From Polyangiaceae bacterium (GTDB lineage: Bacteria > Myxococcota_A > Polyangia > Polyangiales > Polyangiaceae): DNA of 64,000 nucleotides. Below the pieces are notes generated by a model. That model did no database searches. It was not told the DNA's origin and worked only from the letters and a program-made list of their open reading frames with translations. Shown piece by piece: positions 1-7,572 of this stretch. Numbering within the stretch: position 1 is the stretch's first letter; each line of letters opens with the position of its first letter. The stretch covers positions 1 to 64,000 of the forward strand of contig JAICQO010000024.1 of the NCBI GenBank assembly GCA_025937835.1, read 5' to 3'. The position numbers were made by a program, and so were the translations under genes.

Positions 1-298
1 GGGTGAGGCTTCGCGACGACTCTTCGCGCTCCTACGGCGGAGTGCGCTGACGGCGGATCCCAGAGGGCCGATGACTGATGGCCGGGGCAGTGGGCGGTGG
101 CCATCCCCGGTATCTTTAACTTCCACCGCGCCCGGCGATTTTGGGTTTCGGCTTCGTTTTCGCTGCGCTCGGTGCTCACGTAGTCTGTCGTGCTGGGCGG
201 GTGAGGCTTCGCGACGACTCTTCGCGCTCCTACGTCGGAGAGCGCTGACGGCGGATCCCAGAGGGCCGATGACTGATGGCCGGGGCAGTGGGCGGTGG
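1..298. repeat. Two copies of a ~100-bp block, period 198 bp
   Basis: Bases 1-100 recur almost unchanged at 199-298 (only a few substitutions, for example cctacggcgg versus cctacgtcgg). The spacer at 101-198 is unique here, so the period is 198 bp. The array starts at the first base of the window and may continue to the left. No convincing protein is encoded: the short open frames have no start context and no recognisable domain. Function unknown. Confidence 0.8.
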
Positions 299-421
299 CT
301 GACGGCTGACGGCTGATTCGGAGCGCTGATTATGGAGCGCTGACTACGAGCGCTGATCGCGGAGCGCCGGTGACTGATGCCTGGGCGGGGTGCAGCTGAT
401 GGCTGATGGCTGACGGCCAAC
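299..421. other. Intergenic low-complexity tract rich in GCTGACGGCTGA and GGAGCGCTGA
   Basis: This stretch lies beyond the 3' end of the minus-strand HMG-CoA synthase gene. It is built from short related words: GGCTGACGGCTGACGGCTGA near 297-316, several GAGCGCTGA units at 320-365, and AGCTGATGGCTGATGGCTGA near 399-418. Related words occur at two other gene 3' ends (37749 and 57611). No gene is seen in it. Confidence 0.65.
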
Positions 422-2041
422 TCACGACGCGGGGACGTACTCGTAGTACTCGACGCCGAGATCCTGAAACGCGGGGTCGTACGCGGTGCCGACTCGGCTG
501 ATCACGAAGCGATCGCGGGGGGTGTAGTCGATGCCGGTGATCTCGCGATGATCGTGGAGTGACTCGTATTGCGCCTGGGTGAGGTCGACTGCGCCGTCGA
601 GGGCGCGGGCGGAGTGGAAGGTGCGGGCCGCCGCTTGCCAACCGGGCACCGGACAGAACGGGATCGCCTCGGCCGCGTCTCCGCTGCCGTAGCCCACGGC
701 GACCATATTGGCGCCTTCCAGCGACAGGTTCCGCTCGGCGCCTTCTTCGAGACCGGCGCCGATCCAGGCGGGGAGGGCGGCGCTGTAGAGGTTACCGAGC
801 GCACGCACGGTGTCGCTGCCGAGGCTCATCTTCTCGACCAACAGGTCGCGGAAGCTCGCGCGCTTGCGCAGCACGCCGGCGACGGCGTTGGTCGCGACGT
901 ACGGATCGGTGCCCGAGGTGCCACGCAGGACGTGCGCGTACAGATCGGGAGACGAGCTGGTCTCGCGCATCACGTCGTCGAAGGACACCTTGGCTTCTGC
1001 GCAGAGCTCGCTCAGCTCGTCGTGGTGGCTCTTGCCGCGAGCCAGGCCGCGCACGTACAAGAACGACATCGCTCGCACCGGCATCAGGTGATACGGGCGG
1101 TGGAAGAACAGGCTGCGCACGCTGCGGTAGTAGCTGCCGGCCGAGACGTCCAGGCGCGACAGCATGTTCTCCACGGCATGCACGGTCTCGTCGATGTACG
1201 AAAACGTCGAGTACTCACCGCTGAATACCGGAAAGTCGTTGGGGCGGGTGGTGCGCTGCGCGTAGCCCTCGGTGAAGTGGCGCGCGAAGGGCTTGCGAAA
1301 GTCGGGACCGCGATAGTCCGAGGCGCTGCCCGCGCGGAACAGATCGACCGCGAACAGCTTCGGCGTGGTCTCGACCAGCATGGCCACGGCACCCGCGCCC
1401 TGGGTCTGTTCTCCGCTCGAGCCGCGCTCGTACTCGGCCACGTCCGCGCTGACCACGATCGCTTGCCGCCCGCGTCCGTCGAATGCGACGTAGCGGAGCG
1501 CGTTCTTCAGGCCGTAGATGCCGCCGAGACAGGCGTGCTTGAACTCCGGTACCTCGAGGTTGCGAGACAGGCGCGGCAAGCCCAGGCTGTCGAGCGCGCG
1601 GTCGAGCATGCCGCGCACGATCACGGCGCCGGCGGCGTTGTCCGTGCTCGACTCGGTACCGAGCCCGAAGAAGCCGATCGCCCTCGGATCGAGCTGGTTG
1701 TCGACGATCAGCCGCAGCGCGGCGTTCGCCGCCATCGTGTAAACGTTCTCGTCCCGCCCGCAGACGCGGAAGCTCTGTCCGACGACGGCCTTGACCTTGT
1801 CCCAATTGTTTCCGGTCCAGCCACACCACTCGTCGAGCCGCACGCGAAACGGCGGCACATAGAGGCTCATCGCGCTGACGCCCGGGAGGTTCTCGAAGTC
1901 GTTCACGGAGACGTGAGTAGCACCAACCCCGCGGGGGGTCACGGCGGAGCTTCGGGGAGCGGAAGCGGAAACGGAAACGGGAACGGGAACGGGACCGGGA
2001 ACGGGAACGGGAACGGGAATCGAGCTCGCCATTGGACTCAT
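422..2041 (-). CDS. Hydroxymethylglutaryl-CoA synthase family protein
   Basis: The protein (539 aa from this start) matches the HMG-CoA synthase fold, which condenses acetyl-CoA with acetoacetyl-CoA in the mevalonate pathway. A Glu sits in the GTESSTD motif, the acylated Cys in HACLGGIYG, and the catalytic His in FHRPYHLMP. The first ~45 residues are a Pro-Val tail encoded by a hexanucleotide repeat and have codon use unlike the rest. The ATG at 2041 has a good AGAGGG ribosome site. GTG at 1906 or ATG at 1870 would give a more typical length and align better with the family start. It could alternatively serve polyketide beta-branching, but no PKS genes are seen nearby. Family confident, exact role and start less so. 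Confidence 0.78.
   Translation of the reverse strand: MSPMASSIPVPVPVPGPVPVPVSVSASAPRSSAVTPRGVGATHVSVNDFENLPGVSAMSLYVPPFRVRLDEWCGWTGNNWDKVKAVVGQSFRVCGRDENVYTMAANAALRLIVDNQLDPRAIGFFGLGTESSTDNAAGAVIVRGMLDRALDSLGLPRLSRNLEVPEFKHACLGGIYGLKNALRYVAFDGRGRQAIVVSADVAEYERGSSGEQTQGAGAVAMLVETTPKLFAVDLFRAGSASDYRGPDFRKPFARHFTEGYAQRTTRPNDFPVFSGEYSTFSYIDETVHAVENMLSRLDVSAGSYYRSVRSLFFHRPYHLMPVRAMSFLYVRGLARGKSHHDELSELCAEAKVSFDDVMRETSSSPDLYAHVLRGTSGTDPYVATNAVAGVLRKRASFRDLLVEKMSLGSDTVRALGNLYSAALPAWIGAGLEEGAERNLSLEGANMVAVGYGSGDAAEAIPFCPVPGWQAAARTFHSARALDGAVDLTQAQYESLHDHREITGIDYTPRDRFVISRVGTAYDPAFQDLGVEYYEYVPAS
1955..2020. repeat. Hexanucleotide repeat (GGGAAC-type), 11 units
   Basis: Eleven consecutive hexamers of the type GGGAAC, with GGAAGC, GGAAAC and GGGACC variants, lie inside the extreme 5' end of the HMG-CoA synthase reading frame. 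On the minus strand they read as alternating Pro-Val. Gain or loss of units keeps the frame and would only change tail length. A related GGGACC repeat lies in gspK (17445-17486). Confidence 0.85.
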
Positions 2042-2071
2042 CTGCCGCCCTCTGACGTCGGGTCGAGCACC

Positions 2072-2491
2072 CCAACCCCCGAAGTCTTGGCACTAGCAGA
2101 TCACGATCACCCCGAGCGGCGCACTCCAGGAACAAAACCGGCGCGACCGGCGCGGTCTGGCTTCAAGCCACCTGAGTCGCGAGGCGCCCGATGGAACCGA
2201 ACCCCAAAAAAAGAAAAATCTCGAACACCCCAACCCCCGAAGTCTTGGCACCAGCAGATCACGATCACCCCGAGCGGCGCACTCCAGGAACAAACCGGCG
2301 AGCCCGGCGCGGTCTGGCTTCAAGCCACCTGAGTCGCGAGGCGCCCGATGGAACCGAACCCTAAAAAAAGAAAATCCAACCCCCGAAGTCTTGGCACCCC
2401 GAGCGGCGCACTCCAGGAACAAAACCGGCCCGGCCGGCGCGGTCTGGCTTCAAGCCACCTGAGTCGCGAGGCGCCCGATGGAACCGAACCC
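2072..2491. repeat. Three tandem repeat units (158, 146 and ~116 bp)
   Basis: The units start at 2072, 2230 and 2376 with CCAACCCCCGAAGTCTTGG and end with GATGGAACCGAACCC. The first two are followed by an A-rich AAAAAAAG tail. Each holds the palindrome TGGCTTCAAGCCA (2158-2170, 2315-2327, 2445-2457). Unit 3 lacks 17 bases that lie between short CACC repeats in unit 2. The array fills most of the gap 2042-2519 between the helicase 3' end and the HMG-CoA synthase start; I see no gene in that gap. Function unknown; near-identity suggests recent duplication. Confidence 0.9.
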
Positions 2492-2519
2492 GCCAATCCG
2501 TGAGCCCGACCCCAAACTC

Positions 2520-4910
2520 TTATTCCTGCTGGTCCGCCAACGGCGCGAACAAGTCGTCCAGCACTTCTTCATCCAACGGCGGCGCCGCGCCTTCGGTGCC
2601 GAGGAGCGTGCTGGCTAGGTGGGCCTTCTTGGATTGGAGGCGCAGCATGCGCTCTTCGACGCTGCCGGCGGCGATCAGCTTGTAGACGAAGACCGGGTTT
2701 TTCTGACCGATGCGGTGGGCGCGGTCCGTGGCTTGGGCCTGGGCGGCGGAGTTCCACCAGGGGTCGTAGTGAATGACGGTGTCGGCGCGGGTCAGGGTCA
2801 GGCCGGTTCCGCCTGCCTTGAGGCTGATCAGGAACAGGTCGACCTCTCCGTTCTGAAAACGGTCCACGGCCTTCTGGCGATCGGCGGTCTCGCCCGTGAG
2901 CTCGACGTAGCGAATGCCACGCTCCGAGAGACCGTCGGCGAGCAGCGCCAGCATGCGCGTGAACTGCGAAAATACCAGGATTTTACGGCCTTCCGCCAGC
3001 TGTAGCTCCACGAGCTCGAAGAACAGATCGTACTTGGCGCTGCACTCGACGGCGCGCGCCGACGGCGTCGGGATCAGGCGCGGATCGCAGCACACCTGAC
3101 GCAGCTTCATCAAAGCGTCCAGGATGGCGATCGCGGAGTTGTTGAAGCCCTTCTTTTGAATGACCTTGCGCACGTCGCCGTGCGCGGACAGCCGGATGCT
3201 CTCGTAGAGGTCGCGTTGATCGCCCTCGAGGTCGACGGCGCGGATGATCTCGGTCTTGGGCGGTAGCTCCTTGGCAACGTGCTCCTTCATGCGCCGGAGC
3301 ACGAACGGAGCCACGATCCGCCGCAGCGAGGCCAGCGAGCTCAAGTTCTCCGCCTCGCTCTCGGGGGCCATGTAGCGCCGGCGAAATCCCTGAAAATCTC
3401 CCAAAAAACCTGGCATCAGGAAATCGAACAGCGCCCACAGCTCCCCGAGGTGGTTTTCGATGGGGGTCCCCGTCAAGCACAGCCGGTGGCGTGACTCGAT
3501 GAGCTTCACGGCGCCGTTGGCCTGACTGCGGGGGTTCTTGATGGCCTGGGCCTCGTCCAAGATCAGGTAGTGAAAGTCTTGCTCGTTGAAGCGCTCGATC
3601 TCGCGCACGAGCAGCGGGTAGCTGACGATCACGACGTCGGCTTCGGCCATGCGCGCCATGGCGGTGGCCCGCTTGCTGCCGGCCACGACCACCGTCTCGA
3701 TCGACGGCGCGAAGCGCTGGATCTCACGCCGCCAGTTCTCCACCAGGCTCTTCGGCGCCACCACCAGGCTCGGCCGATCCATCCGCCCGCTCTCCTTCTC
3801 GAGCATCAAGAGCGCGATGGTCTGCAGCGTCTTGCCGAGGCCCATGTCGTCGGCGAGGATCCCGGCCACGCCGTGCTCGCGCAGGTGCTGGAGCCACGCC
3901 ACGCCCTCGGCCTGATACGGCCGCAGGCCGACCGTGAGCCCCCGCGTCGCTACCTTGGGAGCTGGAGGCGGCGGCTCGGCGAGTGACCGGCCGTGCTCGT
4001 AGATTTCGAGGTTCCCGCTCCAGGTGAGGCGGGAGCCGGTGGACGCGAAGGCCGCGTCGAGCTCGGTCACGAGCCCGGCCCGCGCCCGCGGCAGCGCGAG
4101 CTCGGCGCGTTCGCCCCGGTACATCTCCGTCATGATCGCGAGCAGCGAGCGCAGGCGGTCCGGTGGCACCGGCAGGTAGCGGCCATCACCGACGGGGACC
4201 ACGCGGAAGCGCGCCGGCACGCGCAGCAGCGCTTCGATGCTCGCACTGTCCGGGCACTCGTCGAGCAGGTCGAGCAAGGCCGGCAGCAGATCGACTCGCC
4301 GCCCGTCGATCTCCACGCCGAGCTCGAGGCCGAACCAGTCTTCGCGCTCTTCGGGATCGGGCTCGAGCCGCGCATACCAGGGGCTCTCGGCGTCCGCGAC
4401 GCGGAACGGGTAGTCGCTCGCGATCGAGACGTCCCAGCCGAAGGCGCGGAGCTGCGGAACTGCGTAGGCCGTGAACGAGCACCAGGTGTGGATGTTGCCG
4501 TCCGGGTTGAGGAAATAGTCCGCTTCCGAATCGAACGCGGGCTCGAGCCAGTCGAGGCACGAGATCTCGATCGCGCCAAAGCTCTCGAGCAGGCACTGGG
4601 CCTGCGCTTCGCCGGCGCGATCGCGTTCGATCATGCGCACGCCGTTGGACGCCGAAACGAAGAAGCGGTCGCGGCGATCCGAGGCGCGGATCGCCGTGCC
4701 CGAATAGTCGAACAGTAGCCGGAGCGCCGGAACCTCCTGGTCGGAGTCCGGGGCGCCCTCGCCGCCGAGACGTTCCAGAGACAGGGAAAGGCGGGGAATG
4801 AAGACCCCCAGGTCGGGGTCGACCCCACCTTCGGGGGCTCCAAGCTCGTCAGCCACAGCGCTTCCAACCAGAAAATCTCGGCTTAGTCGAGGGGCGCTCT
4901 TTCCCGACAT
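2520..4910 (-). CDS. SNF2-family DEAD/DEAH-type helicase
   Basis: A 796-residue ATP-dependent DNA translocase of the bacterial SNF2/RapA-like superfamily 2. The N-terminal ~310 residues have no clear family motif. The ATPase core starts near residue 330 with GLRPYQAEGVAWLQ, then Walker A DDMGLGKT (~353-360), DEAQ box (~451) and LTGTPIEN. The C-terminal helicase lobe ends with the motif VI block AQATDRAHRIGQ (~730). All catalytic motifs look intact. It is divergent from the NtrC-type regulator: its ATG abuts the first palindromic operator at 4910-4922, so the two genes may share control. The partner and DNA substrate cannot be read from the sequence. Confidence 0.9.
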   Translation of the reverse strand: MSGKSAPRLSRDFLVGSAVADELGAPEGGVDPDLGVFIPRLSLSLERLGGEGAPDSDQEVPALRLLFDYSGTAIRASDRRDRFFVSASNGVRMIERDRAGEAQAQCLLESFGAIEISCLDWLEPAFDSEADYFLNPDGNIHTWCSFTAYAVPQLRAFGWDVSIASDYPFRVADAESPWYARLEPDPEEREDWFGLELGVEIDGRRVDLLPALLDLLDECPDSASIEALLRVPARFRVVPVGDGRYLPVPPDRLRSLLAIMTEMYRGERAELALPRARAGLVTELDAAFASTGSRLTWSGNLEIYEHGRSLAEPPPPAPKVATRGLTVGLRPYQAEGVAWLQHLREHGVAGILADDMGLGKTLQTIALLMLEKESGRMDRPSLVVAPKSLVENWRREIQRFAPSIETVVVAGSKRATAMARMAEADVVIVSYPLLVREIERFNEQDFHYLILDEAQAIKNPRSQANGAVKLIESRHRLCLTGTPIENHLGELWALFDFLMPGFLGDFQGFRRRYMAPESEAENLSSLASLRRIVAPFVLRRMKEHVAKELPPKTEIIRAVDLEGDQRDLYESIRLSAHGDVRKVIQKKGFNNSAIAILDALMKLRQVCCDPRLIPTPSARAVECSAKYDLFFELVELQLAEGRKILVFSQFTRMLALLADGLSERGIRYVELTGETADRQKAVDRFQNGEVDLFLISLKAGGTGLTLTRADTVIHYDPWWNSAAQAQATDRAHRIGQKNPVFVYKLIAAGSVEERMLRLQSKKAHLASTLLGTEGAAPPLDEEVLDDLFAPLADQQE

Positions 4911-4960
4911 GACAAATTGTCATTCGATTGACAAGATGTACTGCCTCTGACAGATAGTCG
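4910..4960. promoter_or_regulatory. Three TGACA-type palindromic sites, 19 bp apart
   Basis: Site 1 is TGACAAATTGTCA at 4910-4922, a perfect inverted repeat around one base. Weaker copies follow at 4929-4941 (TGACAAGATGTAC) and 4948-4960 (TGACAGATAGTCG), each starting exactly 19 bp after the last. They fill the 55-bp gap between the divergent helicase and the NtrC-type regulator. The perfect form returns at 6412-6424. A role as operator of the adjacent regulator is inference. Confidence 0.6.
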
Positions 4961-4965
4961 AAGCC

Positions 4966-6414
4966 ATGGACGAATCGTCAGAGAGGCTGTCGGACCCCGC
5001 GGAGCCGCCATCCGAGCCGCCGCGCGCCGACTCCGAGATCACCGTGCTCGTGGTCGACGACGAACCGTCGAACGTCACCTCGCTGCAGAAGATCTTTCAG
5101 CGCGAGGGCATGCGGGTGCTGACTGCGGACGGCGGCAAGGCCGCGCTCGAGCTGGTGCGGCGGCACCGGGTGCAGGTGGTGCTGACCGATCTGATGATGC
5201 CGGGCACGAACGGCGTCGAGCTGCTGCGCGCCCTGCGCGAGGTCTCGCCCGACACCGAGGTGGTGCTGATGACCGCGTACGGCACGGTCGAGACCGCCGT
5301 GCAGGCGATGCGGGAAGGGGCCTACGACTTCGTCGAGAAGCCCCTGAAGCGCATGACGATCGTCAAGAGTGTGCGCAAGGCGGCGGAGCGGCACTCGCTG
5401 CTCGAGGAGAACCGCAGCCTGCGCCAGGAGATTCAGCTCTTGCGGCATCGCGAGATCGTGGGGCAGAGCGCGGCCCTGCGCCGCGTGCTCGACGTGGCCA
5501 CGCAGGCCGCGCCGTCGACGGCCACGGTGTTGATCCTGGGGGAGAGCGGCACGGGCAAGGAGCTGATCGCGCGCTTCATCCATCACAAGAGCGCGCGTTC
5601 GGCGGGGCCTTTCGTGGCCGTGAATTGCGCGGCGATCCCCGAGAGCATCCTGGAGGCGGAGCTGTTCGGTCACGAGCGGGGCGCGTTCACGGGCGCCGTG
5701 GCGCGTCGCGAGGGGCGCTTCGCGCGAGCGCGTGGCGGCACGTTGTTCCTCGACGAGATCGGGGAGCTCAGCCCGGCGGTGCAAGTGAAGATCCTGCGCG
5801 TGCTGCAAGAAGGCGAGTACGAGCCCGTCGGCGGGCGCGTCGAGAAGAGCGACGCGCGCATCGTCGCCGCCACCAACCGCGACTTGATGGCCGAGGTCGA
5901 GGCCGGGCGCTTTCGAGAGGATCTGTATTACCGGCTGAACGTGATCGCGATCACTGCTCCGCCGTTGCGCGCGCGGCGCGAGGACATCCCGCTGCTCGTC
6001 GATCATTTCCTCGGCGTGTATTGCAAGAAGAACGGCCGGGCGCGGCTGCGGGTCTCGAGCGAGGCTCTCGGCAAGCTCGCGGACTACTCCTTTCCGGGCA
6101 ACGTGCGCGAGCTAGAGAACGTGATCGAGAGGGCCGCCGTGTTGTGCCGCAGCGACGTGATCGGCATCGAAGACCTGCCGGAGTCGATCGCAAACGCCCA
6201 GAAGCAGCCGGCGTCGTCGCTGAGCTTCGCGATCGGGACGCCGCTGTCGGAGATCGAGGGGCGCGCGATCCGCGAGACGCTTCGTTACACCGCGGGCGAC
6301 AAGTCGCTCGCCGCCCAGCTGCTCGGGATCTCGACCCGCACCATCTACCGCAAGCTCGGTGAGCCCGACGGCAGCCCGAGGGGGCCGTCGGCTCTGCCCG
6401 AAAATTCCGGCTGA
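4966..6414 (+). CDS. NtrC-family sigma-54 response regulator (orphan)
   Basis: The 482-residue protein has an N-terminal receiver (~25-140) with the acidic pair DDE at 31-33, phospho-acceptor Asp75 in LTDLMMPG and Lys125 in EKPLK. The AAA+ domain carries Walker A GESGTGKE (~192-199), the sigma-54 contact loop GAFTGA (239-244) and Walker B LFLDEIGE. The C-terminal Fis-type helix-turn-helix is near 445-467 (SLAAQLLGISTRTIYRKL). It should activate RNA polymerase-sigma-54 after phosphorylation. No sensor kinase is adjacent. The gene lies between copies of the TGACAANTTGTCA palindrome and just before a -24/-12 element and the gsp operon, making that operon its likely target. Confidence 0.93.
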   Translation: MDESSERLSDPAEPPSEPPRADSEITVLVVDDEPSNVTSLQKIFQREGMRVLTADGGKAALELVRRHRVQVVLTDLMMPGTNGVELLRALREVSPDTEVVLMTAYGTVETAVQAMREGAYDFVEKPLKRMTIVKSVRKAAERHSLLEENRSLRQEIQLLRHREIVGQSAALRRVLDVATQAAPSTATVLILGESGTGKELIARFIHHKSARSAGPFVAVNCAAIPESILEAELFGHERGAFTGAVARREGRFARARGGTLFLDEIGELSPAVQVKILRVLQEGEYEPVGGRVEKSDARIVAATNRDLMAEVEAGRFREDLYYRLNVIAITAPPLRARREDIPLLVDHFLGVYCKKNGRARLRVSSEALGKLADYSFPGNVRELENVIERAAVLCRSDVIGIEDLPESIANAQKQPASSLSFAIGTPLSEIEGRAIRETLRYTAGDKSLAAQLLGISTRTIYRKLGEPDGSPRGPSALPENSG

Positions 6415-6424
6415 CAACTTGTCA
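6412..6424. promoter_or_regulatory. Palindrome TGACAACTTGTCA, candidate enhancer site
   Basis: A perfect inverted repeat (TGACAA, one base, TTGTCA) that overlaps the stop codon of the NtrC-type regulator gene. It is the same motif as at 4910-4922. Its centre is ~114 bp upstream of the -24 GG of the gsp sigma-54 element, a typical distance for an upstream activating sequence. Confidence 0.6.
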
Positions 6425-6529
6425 CTCGGCGCCGTCCGTCGTTCCCCAGCGTGCCAAGTTGGCGCGCGAGCTCTTCGAAAATTGAAGGGTTTACCTGATT
6501 CTCGGCCGGTGTGTGGCGGGGCTTGACCC

Positions 6530-6548
6530 TTGGCACGCCCCTCGCTTT
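6530..6548 (+). promoter_or_regulatory. Sigma-54 (-24/-12) promoter of the gsp operon
   Basis: TTGGCACGCCCCTCGCTTT matches the sigma-54 consensus TTGGCACG-N4-TTGCT with one mismatch in the -12 block. GG (6532-6533) and GC (6544-6545) are separated by the required 10 bases. Predicted start is near 6557, only a few bases before the GTG of gspC at 6564. Confidence 0.72.
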
Positions 6549-6563
6549 AACCCTCCCGGACCC

Positions 6564-7562
6564 GTGGCTCTAGACCTTCTGATCCGGAAATATTTCGCGG
6601 TCGTCGTGCTGGCGTTCCTGGCGCTGGCTGCGTACTTCCAGGCGTCGGGTGTGACCGAGCTCGTGGGTGCCGGCTTGCTCACACCTGCGGCTTCCGGCTC
6701 GCTCGCGCAGAAGTACTCGCCACCGCCGATGCCGATCCCCCGTTCGGAGCCGCGCTCGGCGCTGCCGTTGATCGAGCGCAACCCGTTCGACTCGGTGACC
6801 GGCAACCTGATCCCGAAGGAGCCCGAGGTGGAGGCCGCGCCGCCCGGGCCCGACCTCAGTGACCCGCTGTCGGCTCCGGCTTGCGACAACGTGAGCGCGC
6901 TGATCGTCACCGAGTCGAGCGATCCGGAGTGGTCGGTCGCGGCGCTGATGGGCAGCGGCGAGCCGCACCCGCGCCTGCGCCGCACCGGCGACGAGGTCGC
7001 GGGCAAGAAGGTCGTGTTCATCGGCTACAATCCGCGAGACGCAACGCCTTCGGTCTGGCTCACCGGCGGGGGACAGCTGTGTCAGGCCCAGCTTTTTCGG
7101 GTCGCCGGCGCGCCCGTAGCCGCAACGCCCGAGCCGGCGCCGGATCCGGCGCCGGCCGCGAGCGAAGCGCCTGCCCCGTCCCCGCGCCGCGGACCCGCCC
7201 CGCTGCCGCCGGAGATCGCCGCCAAGATCCAGAAGGTCAGCGACACCGAGTTCCACGTCGATCGCTCGGTGGTCGACAAGATCCTCGAAGATCAGGCCGA
7301 GCTGATGCGCTCTGCTCGGATCGTGCCCGAGCAGAAGGACGGCAAGATGGTCGGCGTTCGCTTGTTCGGCATCCGCCCGGACACGCTGCTCGGCCATCTC
7401 GGGCTGCAGAACGGCGACCGGCTCGAGACCATCAACGGCTACAACATGGCAAGCCCCGAGAAGGCGCTCGAAGCGTACGCGCGGTTGCGTACTGCCAACG
7501 GCCTGTCCGTGAAAGTGAACCGCCGCGGCTCGCCCGTGGGCATCCAGTACAACATCAAGTGA
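6564..7562 (+). CDS. gspC: Type II secretion system protein GspC (inner-membrane clamp)
   Basis: GspC links the inner-membrane platform to the secretin. The 332-residue product has a very short cytoplasmic tail, one membrane helix (~9-26), a periplasmic HR-like region from NPFDS (~75) with two Cys (ACDNV and LCQAQ), an Ala-Pro linker and a C-terminal PDZ domain (~265-330) with the signature GLQNGDRLETING. I chose GTG at 6564 because the longer GTG start at 6513 lies upstream of the -24/-12 element and would add a tail not seen in the family. The ribosome site is weak. It is the first gene of the operon. Confidence 0.85.
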   Translation: MALDLLIRKYFAVVVLAFLALAAYFQASGVTELVGAGLLTPAASGSLAQKYSPPPMPIPRSEPRSALPLIERNPFDSVTGNLIPKEPEVEAAPPGPDLSDPLSAPACDNVSALIVTESSDPEWSVAALMGSGEPHPRLRRTGDEVAGKKVVFIGYNPRDATPSVWLTGGGQLCQAQLFRVAGAPVAATPEPAPDPAPAASEAPAPSPRRGPAPLPPEIAAKIQKVSDTEFHVDRSVVDKILEDQAELMRSARIVPEQKDGKMVGVRLFGIRPDTLLGHLGLQNGDRLETINGYNMASPEKALEAYARLRTANGLSVKVNRRGSPVGIQYNIK

Positions 7563-7572
7563 GTCTTCGGTC

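Noticed and set aside
1-421. CRISPR array at the left end
   Set aside because: The repeat period (198 bp) and unit length (~100 bp) are far too long and only two copies exist; no cas genes.
2093-2422. Open frame across the tandem repeats
   Set aside because: It repeats the same peptide because the DNA repeats; codon use is unlike neighbouring genes and there is no start context.
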